Positions 21,099-31,275 are shown, counted from the stretch's first letter. The stretch is 64,000 bases of DNA from Massilia varians (GCF_027923905.1 NZ_AP026966.1:4155001-4219000); one strand, 5' to 3'. Made by a program: numbers and translations. Notes: generated from the sequence alone by a model not told the origin.

Positions 21099-22102
21099 TA
21101 CTTCAAAGACACTTGAGCAAACTTCTTGCCCGGCGCCTGCTCCAGGGCGACAGGCGCACCGCGCAGGGTCGCGCTGACCGCGCCCGGATTACCGACGGTC
21201 AGCATGCCCGGCCCAGTGACGTCGAAGGTTTCGGTCGAGCCGGCCTTGACTTCGCGCCACAGCAGGCGCTTGCCGCCGACGACCACGCCGATCCAGGCAT
21301 CTTCACGCACGTTCAGCACCAGCGCATTGCTGCCGCCGGCCGCAACTGCCGGGGCTGCCGGCACCGCGGTCACCGGCGCCGCCAGCGTGGCCGCCGGTGC
21401 GGCCGGGGTCGTGGTTGCGGATGCGGTGCCCGGCGTGGCGGCAGACGGCGCGGCAGTACCCGGAGCGGTAGCACCCGGAGCGGTTGCGGGCGCGGCGGCG
21501 GGCGGCGTCGTGCCGGCCGGCGCCGGCACCGAGATCAGCGGCACCGACTGATTCTGCAGCGTGTCGTGGGCATCCGGCGCGCCGCCGTGCGGGCTGACCG
21601 CCGGGGTTTCGAGCAGGGCGCCATGCTCGGCCTCCGGCTGCTGGCTGCCCGGGATCAGGCCGAAGTGCCAGAGCGCGGCGCCGGCGGCGATCAGCACCGC
21701 CACGCCGGCGATCAGGCCGACCGGCACTTTATTGCGCTTGCCGCCGATCGGGAAGCGGCTTTGCGAGAACGAGGCCGGGCGCTGCTCGCGGCGCGGGATC
21801 GAGGCGGTGACGCCGGCCTGGGCTTCGGGCGGCATGTTCATCTCGATCTTGGCGACCAGCGGGGCCGCGTCGATCTTCAGCAGCTTGGCGTAGGCGCGCA
21901 CGAAGCCGCGCGTCACGGCCGGGCTCGGGAGCGAGGCGTAGTCGCCGGCTTCCAATGCCACCACCTGGCGCGGCGCCAGTTTCAGCTGGTCGGCCACCTG
22001 CTCCACGCTCCAGCCCATCGCTTCGCGCTGGGACTGCAGGGTCTTGCCGGGAATGCCAGCGTCGTTGCCCGGCGTCGCCGGCTGGTCTGCATGCTCGTTC
22101 AT
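21098..22102 (-). CDS. rodZ: RodZ-like cytoskeletal protein (HTH + membrane anchor + DUF4115)
   Basis: Bitopic protein that links the MreB cytoskeleton to the cell-wall synthesis machinery. 334 residues: cytoplasmic helix-turn-helix domain (about residues 20-88, [19 protein letters not shown]), transmembrane helix at about 126-150, a periplasmic Ala/Pro/Thr linker of roughly 80 residues (about 185-260), and a C-terminal DUF4115 beta domain starting [14 protein letters not shown]. It lies between pilW and ispG, the usual place for rodZ. The linker is low complexity and likely varies in length between strains. Confidence 0.93.
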   Translation of the reverse strand: MNEHADQPATPGNDAGIPGKTLQSQREAMGWSVEQVADQLKLAPRQVVALEAGDYASLPSPAVTRGFVRAYAKLLKIDAAPLVAKIEMNMPPEAQAGVTASIPRREQRPASFSQSRFPIGGKRNKVPVGLIAGVAVLIAAGAALWHFGLIPGSQQPEAEHGALLETPAVSPHGGAPDAHDTLQNQSVPLISVPAPAGTTPPAAAPATAPGATAPGTAAPSAATPGTASATTTPAAPAATLAAPVTAVPAAPAVAAGGSNALVLNVREDAWIGVVVGGKRLLWREVKAGSTETFDVTGPGMLTVGNPGAVSATLRGAPVALEQAPGKKFAQVSLK

Positions 22103-22126
22103 GTTGCTCGTCTCACTCTAGCTAGT

Positions 22127-22923
22127 TCACTCATCGAATGCCCCGCGCTCGAACGCCGCGTACTCGGGCGAGCCGGGGAAGCGCCGCCGCAGCTGGGCTG
22201 CCAGGCTGGCTTCCTGCGTCCGCTCGCCCAGCTTGCGCTGCACGCGCAAAGCCAGCCAGAGCGCATCGGCCGACAGCGTGTCGAGTTTCGAAGTCTCGAT
22301 CAGGCGGTTAATGAAAAAACCGGCGCGCGGGTAGTCGCGCCGCTCGTAATAGGTCCGCGCCAGGCCAGCGTTGCTCGCCTGCAGGTCGGGGTTGTAACGC
22401 AGGGCCTCGAGCAGGTAGCGCTCGGCGGCCTGGAAATTCTTGCTGCGGATGCTGCACAGGCCGGCATTCACCAGCGCGCTCACCGGGGTCTGGTAGACCG
22501 GGTTGCGCAGCGCCGCGTCGAAGTACGGCATGGCCTGGGCCGGCTTGTTCAGCGAGGTGCACAGGAAGGAACCGTAGTTGTTCGACAGGTCCGGGTTGCC
22601 CGGCTTGAGCCGCAGCGCGGTCTGGTAGTTGTCGTCGGCCAAAGCCAGCTGCCCCATCGCGGTGTAGACCAGCGCGCGCAGGCCATGGGCTTCGGCATTG
22701 CCCGGATCGGCCGCGAGCGCCTGCTTGACCTCGTCGAGGGCGGTCTCGTACTGGCCGTTCTGGTAGTAGCCGACCGCCAGCTGCAGGCGGATCGCGGCGC
22801 GTTTTTCCGCCGCCGTCACGTCGGACGCGGTCTTCAGTTCGCCGCCGCCCGTGCCATGACTGGCGCAGCCGGCCAGCACGGCCACGGCGAACAGGAGCGC
22901 GGCACGACCGGCGGCGCCGCCCA

Positions 22924-22924
<1 letters not shown>
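22127..22924 (-). CDS. pilW: Type IV pilus biogenesis/stability lipoprotein PilW (PilF)
   Basis: Outer-membrane pilotin needed for PilQ secretin assembly. The 265-residue protein begins with a lipoprotein signal ending in the lipobox LAGC (Cys about residue 19) and contains about six TPR motifs (for example YQNGQYETALDEVKQALAADP, shortened here to its core ALDEVKQAL). ATG 22924 shares its A with the rlmN stop (TGATG), so it is coupled to rlmN. Its presence predicts type IV pili elsewhere in the genome. Confidence 0.93.
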
Positions 22925-24093
<1,169 letters not shown>

Positions 24094-24116
24094 GGCAAAA
24101 TCCTTTATTTCTGAAA

Positions 24117-24199
24117 CCACTCGCGCCGGCCCGAGGCCGCGGGCGAGTGGCTTACTCATTTAAATTAGTCCGGGGGAAATTTACCGGGGCGCGCCCCGG
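24117..24199. other. Two GC-rich hairpins between ndk and rlmN
   Basis: CCACTCGC at 24117-24124 pairs with GCGAGTGG at 24143-24150, with more GC pairs possible inside; a second, 16-bp perfect palindrome CCGGGGCGCGCCCCGG follows at 24184-24199. Neither has a T-run. They may lower read-through from ndk into the long operon or protect mRNA ends. Confidence 0.5.
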
Positions 24200-24217
24200 A
24201 TGCGCTCCCCCTACTAA

Positions 24218-24643
24218 TTAACGCGAGTAGACGTTCAGTGCCGGGAAGAAGTAAGCGATTTCCACGGCAGCGGTTTCAGCAGCGTCCGAACCGTGGACGG
24301 CATTGGCGTCGATCGAATCGGCGAAGTCGGCGCGGATGGTGCCGGCTTCTGCTTTCTTCGGATCGGTGGCGCCCATCAGCTCGCGGTTCTTCAGGATCGC
24401 GCCTTCGCCTTCCAGCACCTGGATCATCACCGGGCCCGAGATCATGAAGTTGACCAGGTCCTTGAAGAACGGACGCGCTGCGTGCACGGCGTAGAAGCCT
24501 TCGGCTTCGGCTTGCGACAGCTGGGTCATGCGGGCAGCGACCACTTTCAGGCCAGCGCCTTCGAAGCGGCTATAGATTTGGCCGATCACGTTTTTTGCAA
24601 CTGCGTCCGGTTTGATGATCGACAGGGTGCGTTCGATTGCCAT
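24218..24643 (-). CDS. ndk: Nucleoside diphosphate kinase
   Basis: Moves the gamma phosphate between nucleoside triphosphates and diphosphates through a phospho-histidine. The 141-residue protein starts [18 protein letters not shown] and has the active-site motif [16 protein letters not shown] six bases before ATG 24643 fixes the start; an upstream in-frame start would add 24 residues. The 231-bp gap to the next gene holds divergent promoters for ndk and the Bax-inhibitor gene. Confidence 0.98.
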   Translation of the reverse strand: MAIERTLSIIKPDAVAKNVIGQIYSRFEGAGLKVVAARMTQLSQAEAEGFYAVHAARPFFKDLVNFMISGPVMIQVLEGEGAILKNRELMGATDPKKAEAGTIRADFADSIDANAVHGSDAAETAAVEIAYFFPALNVYSR

Positions 24644-24874
24644 GTAAAACTCCAATAAAAGAATGGTTTGAATCAAGAACCTTTGGTGGCTCCTGCAACT
24701 GAATTTGGAACTCAATTAACCTTTAATTTTACCACAGCTGCCTCATATAACCGATATTGCGGCACTGGCAAGCAAAGTGGTAGAGTTGCGGGGCAAAATC
24801 GTCCTGGCTTAAGGCTCTGCTAAGCATCTGCTTGTATGGTTTTCAGTGACGCTCATCCACCAACCGGAGGCTCC

Positions 24875-25573
24875 ATGATCCCTAATTCGCAACCCCGCAG
24901 CACGATCGACCTGACCAAGGCAGGCCGGGTCGACGTCACGCGCAACAAGGTACTGCGCAACACCTACTGGCTGCTGGCGCTGTCGATGATCCCGACCGTG
25001 CTGGGCGCCTACATCGGCGTGTCGTTCAACCTGATGGCCGGCCTCGGCACCTTCGGCTTCATCGGCTTCATGCTGGTCGCCTTCGGCTTCATCTTCGCGA
25101 TCCAGAAGTTCAAGGACTCGGCCGTCGGCCTGGGCCTGCTGCTGGCCTTCACCTTCGTGATGGGCCTGATGCTGACCCCGCTGCTGCAGCACACCCTCGG
25201 CTACTCGAACGGCGGCACCCTGATCATGACCGCCTTCGGCGGCACCGCCTGCGTGTTTGCCGTGATGGCCAGCATCGCCACCACCACCAAGCGCGACTTC
25301 TCGGGCATGGGCAGCTGGCTGATGGCCGGCGTGATCGTGCTGATCCTGGCCGCCGTGGCCAACATCTTCCTGCAGATGTCGGCCCTGACGATCGTGATCT
25401 CGCTGCTGGCGATCGGTATCTTCTCGGCCTTCATCCTGTTCGACGTGCAGCGCATCGTCAACGGCGGCGAAACCAACTACATCAGCGCCACCCTGTCGAT
25501 CTACCTGGACGTGTACAACATCTTCACCAGCCTGCTGCAACTGCTGGGCATCGCCGGCGGCGACCGCGACTAA
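24875..25573 (+). CDS. Bax inhibitor-1/YccA family membrane protein
   Basis: 232-residue inner-membrane protein with seven hydrophobic segments, of the BI-1/TMBIM family (PF01027). Escherichia coli YccA restrains FtsH, and YbhL/YetJ relatives leak calcium in a pH-dependent way; the role here is not known. The C-terminal ISALSIYLDVYN-type end reads ISATLSIYLDVYNIFTSLL, typical for the family. ATG 24875 has GGAGG six bases upstream. Its intrinsic terminator has been cut by an insertion sequence (see 25592-25610 and 27031-27052). Confidence 0.93.
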   Translation: MIPNSQPRSTIDLTKAGRVDVTRNKVLRNTYWLLALSMIPTVLGAYIGVSFNLMAGLGTFGFIGFMLVAFGFIFAIQKFKDSAVGLGLLLAFTFVMGLMLTPLLQHTLGYSNGGTLIMTAFGGTACVFAVMASIATTTKRDFSGMGSWLMAGVIVLILAAVANIFLQMSALTIVISLLAIGIFSAFILFDVQRIVNGGETNYISATLSIYLDVYNIFTSLLQLLGIAGGDRD

Positions 25574-25591
25574 GCGGTTTCAGCCGAAACG

Positions 25592-25610
25592 AAAAGCCGA
25601 CCGCGAGGTC
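25592..25610 (+). terminator. Left half of split terminator, including left target duplication
   Basis: AAAAGCCGACC-GCGA-GGTC is the first part of a terminator whose remaining GGCTTTTTTT is found beyond the insertion sequence. The 12-bp target duplication GACCGCGAGGTC occupies 25599-25610. The truncated stem can still form seven pairs at most with neighbouring bases and has no T-run of its own. Confidence 0.85.
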
Positions 25611-25611
25611 T

Positions 25612-25649
25612 AATGCCGTTCAGTTAAGACTGAACGGCATTTTTCTTTT
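25612..25649 (+). terminator. Hairpin with T-run inside the left end of the insertion sequence
   Basis: AATGCCGTTCAGT and its complement (13 bp, loop TAAG) followed by TTTTTCTTTT. The left inverted repeat is thus part of an intrinsic terminator facing inwards, which would shield the transposase gene from outside transcription and now also serves the upstream membrane-protein gene. Confidence 0.8.
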
Positions 25650-25692
25650 GGGGTGTTGTAAACGGTAGCTGAGGCTGTTAACCTGCGTCACC

Positions 25693-27021
25693 ATGTTTGA
25701 TGACGCGCTCCATTTCCTCGTGCAAGCCCAGGAAGACCCTGACTGGGCCCGTCTGGGACAGCACTTACCTCACGAGTGGATCGAGCAAGCGGTTGCATAC
25801 ACTGGCAAAGCGAGCATTCGACAGCGTCGCTTACCGGCCGAGCAGGTAGTGTGGCTCGTCGTTGCCTTGGCGCTGTACCGTCATCAGTCCATCAGTGAAG
25901 TGGTCGATGACCTGGACCTTGCGTTGCCGGACGCGCAGGCGCCTTTCGTGAGCAAGAGCGCGGTAGCGCAGGCACGGCAGCGTCTTGGTGCCGAGCCACT
26001 TCGGGCGTTATTCGAGATCTCAGCAAAAGCATGGTCGGAGCAGGATCGCAAGCAGTACCTGTTCAAGGGACTGAGCCTGTTCGCGATGGACGGCACGACA
26101 TTGAAGACTGCCGACACGGTTGAACACCGCGAGCATTTCGGCGAGCAGGTGTATCCCAGTGGTCGGATCTCCAGCTATCCGCAAGTGCGTGGCGTGACCT
26201 TGACCGCGGTGCCGACCCACTTGATCCGTGATGCGAAATTTGGTCCTTATGGAATCAACGAAATGCTCTATGCCAAAGAGCTGCTTGCATCGATTCCAGA
26301 TGATTCCCTTACCGCCTTCGACAAAGGGTTCCTGTCGGCCGAGATTCTATGCGGCCTGACCATGGGCGGGACCAACAGACACTTCATCATCCCAGCCAAG
26401 GCCAACACCAAGTGGGAAGTCGTCGGCGGCACACCTGACGATGCCGTCATTGAAATGCGCGTATCGCCCCAGGCGCGCAAGAAGTGCTCCGACTTGCCTG
26501 AGACATGGCGCGTGCGCGCCATCACGATCATCGACCAGAGTGCACGCAAGCACGTACTGCTTACCTCATTGTTCGACACCAAGCGTTACACAGCCAAGGA
26601 CATCGCCGCTTGCTATACCCAGCGCTGGCGGATCGAAACAAGCTATCGCGAGCTCAAGCAAACAATGATGGGCATGGCGCTAACCCTGCGTAGCCGTACC
26701 GTGGAAGGCGTCTATCAGGAAATCTGGGGAACCCTGACCGCTTACAACCTGATCCGGCTGGAGATGTCCAAGGCGGCACTGGAGGTGAAATGCGAGCCGA
26801 CAGAGATCAGTTTCATCCGTGCCTTCCACGTCATCCAGTACGAACTGCATTGGGCAGCGGTGACCCGGTCATACGGCAAGTTGCCCGCTCTGATGCAGCG
26901 CCTGCGTCAACGCCTGGTGATGCTCTTGAATGAAGAACGGCCCGGTCGAAAACTCGACCGGGCCGTGAAGGCCTTACCTCATCGTTACACCGTTCGTGTC
27001 CTGAAGAAGGACCTTAACTGA
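25693..27021 (+). CDS. IS4-family transposase
   Basis: 442-residue DDE transposase, intact. An N-terminal IS4 domain (about residues 18-115) is followed by the DDE_Tnp_1 catalytic domain with Asp133 in LFAMDGTTLK, Asp210 in TAFDKGF and the IS4 signature Y-x2-R-x3-E-x6-K, here Tyr308, Arg311, Glu315 and Lys322 (YTQRWRIETSYRELK). The stop codon lies inside the right inverted repeat. G+C content is lower than that of the neighbouring genes, as expected for a mobile gene. No strong ribosome-binding site is visible before ATG 25693. Confidence 0.95.
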   Translation: MFDDALHFLVQAQEDPDWARLGQHLPHEWIEQAVAYTGKASIRQRRLPAEQVVWLVVALALYRHQSISEVVDDLDLALPDAQAPFVSKSAVAQARQRLGAEPLRALFEISAKAWSEQDRKQYLFKGLSLFAMDGTTLKTADTVEHREHFGEQVYPSGRISSYPQVRGVTLTAVPTHLIRDAKFGPYGINEMLYAKELLASIPDDSLTAFDKGFLSAEILCGLTMGGTNRHFIIPAKANTKWEVVGGTPDDAVIEMRVSPQARKKCSDLPETWRVRAITIIDQSARKHVLLTSLFDTKRYTAKDIAACYTQRWRIETSYRELKQTMMGMALTLRSRTVEGVYQEIWGTLTAYNLIRLEMSKAALEVKCEPTEISFIRAFHVIQYELHWAAVTRSYGKLPALMQRLRQRLVMLLNEERPGRKLDRAVKALPHRYTVRVLKKDLN

Positions 27022-27030
27022 ACGGCATTA

Positions 27031-27052
27031 GACCGCGAGGTCGGCTTTTTTT
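27031..27052 (+). terminator. Right half of split terminator, including right target duplication
   Basis: GACCGCGAGGTC (27031-27042, the right target duplication) followed by GGC and a run of T. Joined to 25592-25598 it rebuilds a perfect terminator AAAAGCCGACC-GCGA-GGTCGGCTTTTTTT for the Bax-inhibitor-family gene. Confidence 0.85.
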
Positions 27053-27058
27053 ATCCCA

Positions 27059-27137
27059 GGGGGTCAGGTCTGACATTCGGACACAAGCTCTTCCGTACTT
27101 ACGCTCGAGGCCGTGTCTGAATGTCAGACCTGACCCC
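27059..27137. repeat. Second inverted-repeat family, arms of about 25 bp
   Basis: GGGGTCAGGTCTGACATTCGGACAC (27060-27084) faces GTGTCTGAATGTCAGACCTGACCCC (27113-27137) with one mismatch across 28 bp of spacer. It is unrelated in sequence to the REPIN-like copies and lies 13 bp before the end of rlmD, where it may act as a terminator for rlmD as well as being a mobile palindromic repeat. Confidence 0.85.
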
Positions 27138-27149
27138 GGGTTGTCTGCA

Positions 27150-28535
27150 TCAGGCCTCGGCCGGCACTTCGTAGGCGGCAGCAGCGGCCGGCTTCTCGCC
27201 CAGCTCGAACACCGCGATCGACTCCACATGCGAGGTATGCGGGAACATATTGCACACACCCGCCTTTTTCAGCACGTAGCCTGCCTTGTGCGCCAGGATG
27301 CCGGCGTCGCGCGCCAGCGTCGAAGGGCTGCAGGAGACGTACACGATCCGCTGGGGCATCAGCTCCTCGTGGGTCTCGCGCAGGTCGGCCAGCGCCAGCG
27401 ACAGGGCCATGGCGCCGTCGCGCGGCGGATCGACCAGCATGCGGTCGAATTTGCCGAGCGCGACCAGGTCATCCTTGGTCACCTCGAACAGGTTGCGGGT
27501 CGAGAACGAGGTCTTGCTCGCCAGGCCGTTGGCCTGGGCGTTTTCCAGCGCGCGCGTGGTCAGCGCGGTACTGCCCTCGATGCCCACCACTTCGCGCGCC
27601 TGCGTCGCCAGCGGCAGCGTGAAGTTGCCCAGGCCGCAGAACAGGTCGGCCACGCGCTCGCCCGGCTGGACGTCCAGCAGGCGCAGCGCCTTCGCGACCA
27701 GCACCCGGTTGATCTGGTGGTTCACCTGGGTGAAATCGGTCGGCTTGAAGGGCATGCGGATGCCGAATTCGGGCAGCGTGTAGTACAGCTCCTTGCCCAG
27801 CGGGTAGAACGGATAGGCGGTATCCGGGCCCTTCGGCTGCAGCCACCACTGGATGTTCCACTTGTCAGCGAAGGCCCTGGCCAGCGCTTCGTCCGCCGGG
27901 GTAAGCGGAGCCATGATGCGCAGCACCAGCACCGTGACCTCTTCGCCGATGGCGACCTCGATCTGCGGCATCTGGTTGTAGATCGACAGCTGGCCGACGA
28001 ACTCGCGCAGCGGCACGATCAGCCGGGCGACGTGGTCCGGCAGGATCTCGCAATAGGTGATGTCGGCCACGTAGGACGAGGCGCGCTCGTGGAAGCCCAC
28101 CAGTACCCCGCCCTTCTTGGCCACGTGGCGCACCGACAGGCGGGCGCGGTAGCGGTAGTCCCAGGTCGGGCCGTACAGCGGGCGCATGATGTTCTCGGCC
28201 TTCACCTTGCCGAGGTGCCAGAGGTTGTCCTCGAGGACGCGCTGCTTCATGGCCACCTGGGCCGAAGGTTCCAGGTGCTGCATCGAGCAGCCGCCGCAGT
28301 AGCCGAAATGCTGGCACTTCGGCTCGACGCGCATCGACGAGGCGCGCTGCAGGGTAAGCATGCGGCCCGACTCCCAGTTCTTCTTCTTGCGCAGGGTTTC
28401 AAAGCTGACGCGTTCGCCCGGCAGTGCGCCTTCGACGAAGATCACCTTGCCCGGGCTGCCGTCTTCGTTCTCGAGGTGGCCGACGCCGCGCGCGTCCGCA
28501 TCCAGGGATTTGATGTCGATGAAAATTTCTTGCAT
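27150..28535 (-). CDS. rlmD: 23S rRNA (uracil(1939)-C5)-methyltransferase
   Basis: SAM-dependent m5U methyltransferase of the RumA type. The 461-residue protein has an N-terminal TRAM domain (MQEIFIDIKSLDADARGVGH), the 4Fe-4S cysteines beginning at CQHFGYCGGCSMQ, the SAM motif VADLFCGLGNFTLPLA and the catalytic Cys in the YVSCSPSTLARD segment. ATG 28535 is preferred over a TTG three codons upstream. It lies alone downstream of a small secreted-protein gene. Confidence 0.96.
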   Translation of the reverse strand: MQEIFIDIKSLDADARGVGHLENEDGSPGKVIFVEGALPGERVSFETLRKKKNWESGRMLTLQRASSMRVEPKCQHFGYCGGCSMQHLEPSAQVAMKQRVLEDNLWHLGKVKAENIMRPLYGPTWDYRYRARLSVRHVAKKGGVLVGFHERASSYVADITYCEILPDHVARLIVPLREFVGQLSIYNQMPQIEVAIGEEVTVLVLRIMAPLTPADEALARAFADKWNIQWWLQPKGPDTAYPFYPLGKELYYTLPEFGIRMPFKPTDFTQVNHQINRVLVAKALRLLDVQPGERVADLFCGLGNFTLPLATQAREVVGIEGSTALTTRALENAQANGLASKTSFSTRNLFEVTKDDLVALGKFDRMLVDPPRDGAMALSLALADLRETHEELMPQRIVYVSCSPSTLARDAGILAHKAGYVLKKAGVCNMFPHTSHVESIAVFELGEKPAAAAAYEVPAEA

Positions 28536-28700
28536 GCTGGTCAAAAGAATAGGGAGTGGGCGCAGGACTGGCTGCGCAGGGAGTTCGCAAATAAAAAATG
28601 GGCTGATGGCGCCCGGCCGGAATCATAACAAGGAAACGGGGTGGGCGCCATGGGAAGGAAGGCGCCGAGGGGCGGCCGGCGCCGGGCCGGCGTGGCGGAA

Positions 28701-29186
28701 CTACTGGAAGGCAGGCGCCGTGCTGCTCTGGACGCCGTCAGCGTTCCGGATGTAGCGCAGCGACACCGGCGGCAGCATGACCAGGCGCTCCTTTCCGTCC
28801 GCACTGGGCTTCACCTCCCATTCGCACAAGGTACGCGCGACGCAGGCCATGAACATCCCGTCGTTCACATTCTCCGTACCCAATACCGACACCTGGGTCA
28901 TCTTGCCCTCGGGCGAGATACGGCCGCCATACAGCACGACCGCCCCCTTGACCAGGCCGCCCTCGGGACGCGCGTAGCGGTCGATGCACTTGTCGGTGAC
29001 GCGCCCGTACTTGCCTTCCAACTGACGCATTTCCGCCGCAAGGGCGGGATCGGCATCGAAGGGAACCAGCTTATCCCTCGCGAAATCGCCGCTTGGATCT
29101 TTCGCGGCATAGCAGGCTCGGGGTTCGTCAGCAAGGGCGGCGCCGGCAAGCAGGACGGATACAGCGAAGGCGATCAGGGTGCGCAT
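28701..29186 (-). CDS. Secreted protein of unknown function
   Basis: 161-residue protein with a clear Sec signal (MRTLIAFAVSVLLAGAALA, cleavage likely after ALA-DE). I do not recognise it with certainty. The mature part has four Cys (CYAA, KCID, ACVA, LCEW) and a half that reads VVLYGGRISPEGKMTQVSV then FMACVARTLCEWEV, reminiscent of the AgmX/PglI or TonB C-terminal pattern in which a beta strand precedes a conserved Cys and Trp; this is inference only. It is probably periplasmic. The neighbours (rpoS upstream, rlmD downstream) give no functional hint. Confidence 0.75.
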   Translation of the reverse strand: MRTLIAFAVSVLLAGAALADEPRACYAAKDPSGDFARDKLVPFDADPALAAEMRQLEGKYGRVTDKCIDRYARPEGGLVKGAVVLYGGRISPEGKMTQVSVLGTENVNDGMFMACVARTLCEWEVKPSADGKERLVMLPPVSLRYIRNADGVQSSTAPAFQ

Positions 29187-29307
29187 GGGCGGTGGCAGGC
29201 GGTGGATAACAGGCCGATGTCATCAAATGCAGTTGCATGCAGGAACGTTTTTGGGGAATCTGGATCCCTGCGGGGAGAGATCATGCGCAGTGCATGGGGA
29301 GTGCGGT

Positions 29308-30300
29308 TTACAACAAGGAATCGCGCACCACCCCGCGCGCCGCCATCGCCCGCTTGAGCTTGACCAGCGCCTCTTGCTGGATCTGGCGCACCCGTTCGCG
29401 CGTCACACCCATCTCTTCGGCCAGAGTCTCCAGGGTGGCCGGATCGTCATTGTCCAGCCCGAAGCGCCGCGTGACCACCAGGCGCTGCTTGTCGGGCAGG
29501 CGCGTGAGCCAGTCGCGCACCAGGGCCGTCATCTCGTGCTGCTCGGCGCGCGCATCCGGACTATCTTCGCCGTCGTCGGGCAGCATGTCCATCAGGCTGG
29601 AGGTCGGGTCGTTGTCGAGCGGGGCGTCGAGCGAGGCGGCGTGTTCGGACAGCGCCAGGATGTCCTGCACCTCTTCCACCGGCCGTCCGACCAGGCTGGC
29701 GATGTCTTCGCAGGACGCTTCCTTGCCGTCGTGCTTCTGCGCCTCGAGGTGGTACTTGGCGCGCAGCACCTGATTCAATTCGCGCACCATGTGCACGGGC
29801 AGGCGCACGGTGCGCGCCTGGTTCATGATGGCGCGCTCGATGCTCTGGCGGATCCACCAGGTGGCGTAAGTGGAGAAACGGAAACCGCGCTCGGGCTCGA
29901 ACTTGTCGATCGCGCGCATCAGGCCGATGTTGCCCTCTTCGATCAGGTCGAGCAGCACGACGCCGCGGTTGATGTAGTGCTTGGCGATCGAGACGACCAG
30001 GCGCAGGTTATGCTCGATCATCTTCTGGCGCGCCGCGAAGTCGCCGGCCTTGGCCATGGTGGCGACCTGGACTTCCTCGCCCGCCGTCAACAGCGGGCGG
30101 GTGCCGATCTGGTTGAGGTAGTGCTGGGTGGTGTCGGTGGCCAGCTCGGCCTGCAAGACCTTGCGCAGCTCGTCCACCGTGTCGATCTCGGGGCCGGGGA
30201 GGATGCCCTCCCCGTCAGCCGCAGCGGCGCCGCCGTGCTCCGGTTCGTCCGGAAACTCGTCCGATTCCTGCGGGTCCAGCGTGTGCGGCGGCTGCGTCAT
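29308..30300 (-). CDS. rpoS: RNA polymerase sigma factor RpoS
   Basis: Stationary-phase and general-stress sigma factor. The 330-residue sigma-70 protein has region 1.2 ([19 protein letters not shown]), region 2 with [19 protein letters not shown], region 3, and region 4 with the helix-turn-helix ending [17 protein letters not shown]. The first 40 residues are acidic and variable. AGGGA stands seven bases before the ATG. It is downstream of nlpD, the classical arrangement, and a hairpin occupies the 57-bp gap. Confidence 0.97.
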   Translation of the reverse strand: MTQPPHTLDPQESDEFPDEPEHGGAAAADGEGILPGPEIDTVDELRKVLQAELATDTTQHYLNQIGTRPLLTAGEEVQVATMAKAGDFAARQKMIEHNLRLVVSIAKHYINRGVVLLDLIEEGNIGLMRAIDKFEPERGFRFSTYATWWIRQSIERAIMNQARTVRLPVHMVRELNQVLRAKYHLEAQKHDGKEASCEDIASLVGRPVEEVQDILALSEHAASLDAPLDNDPTSSLMDMLPDDGEDSPDARAEQHEMTALVRDWLTRLPDKQRLVVTRRFGLDNDDPATLETLAEEMGVTRERVRQIQQEALVKLKRAMAARGVVRDSLL

Positions 30301-30316
30301 ACCATCCCTACGCGTC

Positions 30317-30347
30317 TGTGAAAAATCGCCCTGGGCGTTTTTTCACA
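30317..30347 (-). promoter_or_regulatory. Hairpin in the nlpD-rpoS gap, upstream of the rpoS ribosome-binding site
   Basis: TGTGAAAAA-T-CGCC pairs with GGCG-T-TTTTTCACA around a CTG loop (one T-T mismatch); read on the coding strand it ends in a run of T. It stops six bases before the AGGGA ribosome-binding site. It could end part of the nlpD transcripts or shape the rpoS leader, which in enterics is the site of small-RNA control. Confidence 0.6.
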
Positions 30348-30357
30348 CCCGCGGATT

Positions 30358-31275
30358 CTAGCGTCCCGGCAGGAACCTCGCTGGATCGACCGGCTTACCC
30401 TGCTGGCGTATCTCGAAATGCAATTTCACCGAGTCGGCATCCGAGTCGCCCATCTCCGCAATCATCTGGCCCTTGGCCACGTTGTCGCCTTCCTTGACGA
30501 CGATCTTGCGGTTGTGCGCGTATGCCGACAGCAAGCTGTTGTTGTGCTTGACGATGACGAGATTACCATAACCCCGGATGCCACTGCCAGCGTACATTAC
30601 CTTGCCGGCGCCCGCCGCCACCACCTGCTGGCCTGCACGGCCGGCGATGTCGATGCCCTTGTTACGGCCTTCGTCGAAGGTGGCGACGATGCGTCCCTCC
30701 GCCGGCCACATCCAGCTCAGCTTGTCGTCGTCGTTGGCGGTCACGATGCTGCCCGCGGCGATCGCCGGAGCCGGGGACGCCGGCGCCGGCGCGGCCGGGC
30801 GCACCGGTTCGGTGCGCGCGCCCGATTCCGGACGGGCGGCGACGCTCTCGGTGTAGGGCTGCTTGTCGGCGCGCGGTTCGGTCTTGCGCGGCGGCGTGGC
30901 CGCCGGCGGCGCCGGCACCGGCTGGGTCTGGACGTTGGCGGTGCGCTCACGCTCCGGCGCCGCCACGCGCAGGACCTGGCCGACCTTGATGTCGTCCGGA
31001 TCGCGCAGGTTGTTCCAGGCGACGATGTCGCGGTAGTTTTCGCCGTGGTCCAGTGCGATGCGCAACAGGGTGTCGCCGCGGCGCACCGTGTACATGCCCT
31101 TCTCGGCCTTCGGTTCTTCGACACGGGCGGCCGGGGCCGGGCGTGGACGCTCCGCCACCGACGCACCGGTACGCTCGACGACCGGCGCCTGGCGCGTCAG
31201 GGAGTTACAGCCGGCCAGCAGGCCGAGGGCAAGGGTGAGCAGTGCGAAGCGGGGTAAATGGGAAGCTTGGTTCAT
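30358..31275 (-). CDS. nlpD: NlpD-type LysM/M23 lipoprotein (divisome hydrolase activator)
   Basis: Outer-membrane lipoprotein that activates amidases at the septum. The 305-residue protein has lipobox LLAGC, a LysM domain (about residues 60-105, MYTVRRGDTLLRIALDHGEN), a Pro/Ala-rich linker and a C-terminal M23 fold. The catalytic His of the M23 HxxxD motif is replaced (NKGID) and the HxH motif is reduced to KLHFEI, just as in Escherichia coli NlpD, so it should be an activator and not an enzyme. It sits between pcm and rpoS. Confidence 0.94.
   Translation of the reverse strand: MNQASHLPRFALLTLALGLLAGCNSLTRQAPVVERTGASVAERPRPAPAARVEEPKAEKGMYTVRRGDTLLRIALDHGENYRDIVAWNNLRDPDDIKVGQVLRVAAPERERTANVQTQPVPAPPAATPPRKTEPRADKQPYTESVAARPESGARTEPVRPAAPAPASPAPAIAAGSIVTANDDDKLSWMWPAEGRIVATFDEGRNKGIDIAGRAGQQVVAAGAGKVMYAGSGIRGYGNLVIVKHNNSLLSAYAHNRKIVVKEGDNVAKGQMIAEMGDSDADSVKLHFEIRQQGKPVDPARFLPGR

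Larger units (their letters stand above)
25611..27030 (+). mobile_element. Complete IS4-family insertion sequence
   Basis: 1420-bp element bounded by perfect 18-bp inverted repeats (TAATGCCGTTCAGTTAAG at 25611-25628 and its complement at 27013-27030). It is flanked by an exact 12-bp direct repeat GACCGCGAGGTC (25599-25610 and 27031-27042), so the insertion is recent or at least unrearranged. The duplicated target is the palindromic heart of a transcription terminator. One full-length transposase gene fills the interior. Confidence 0.95.

Noticed and set aside
25611..27030. Composite transposon or cargo in the insertion sequence
   Set aside because: Only one transposase gene lies between the inverted repeats and no second copy of the element is in the window.
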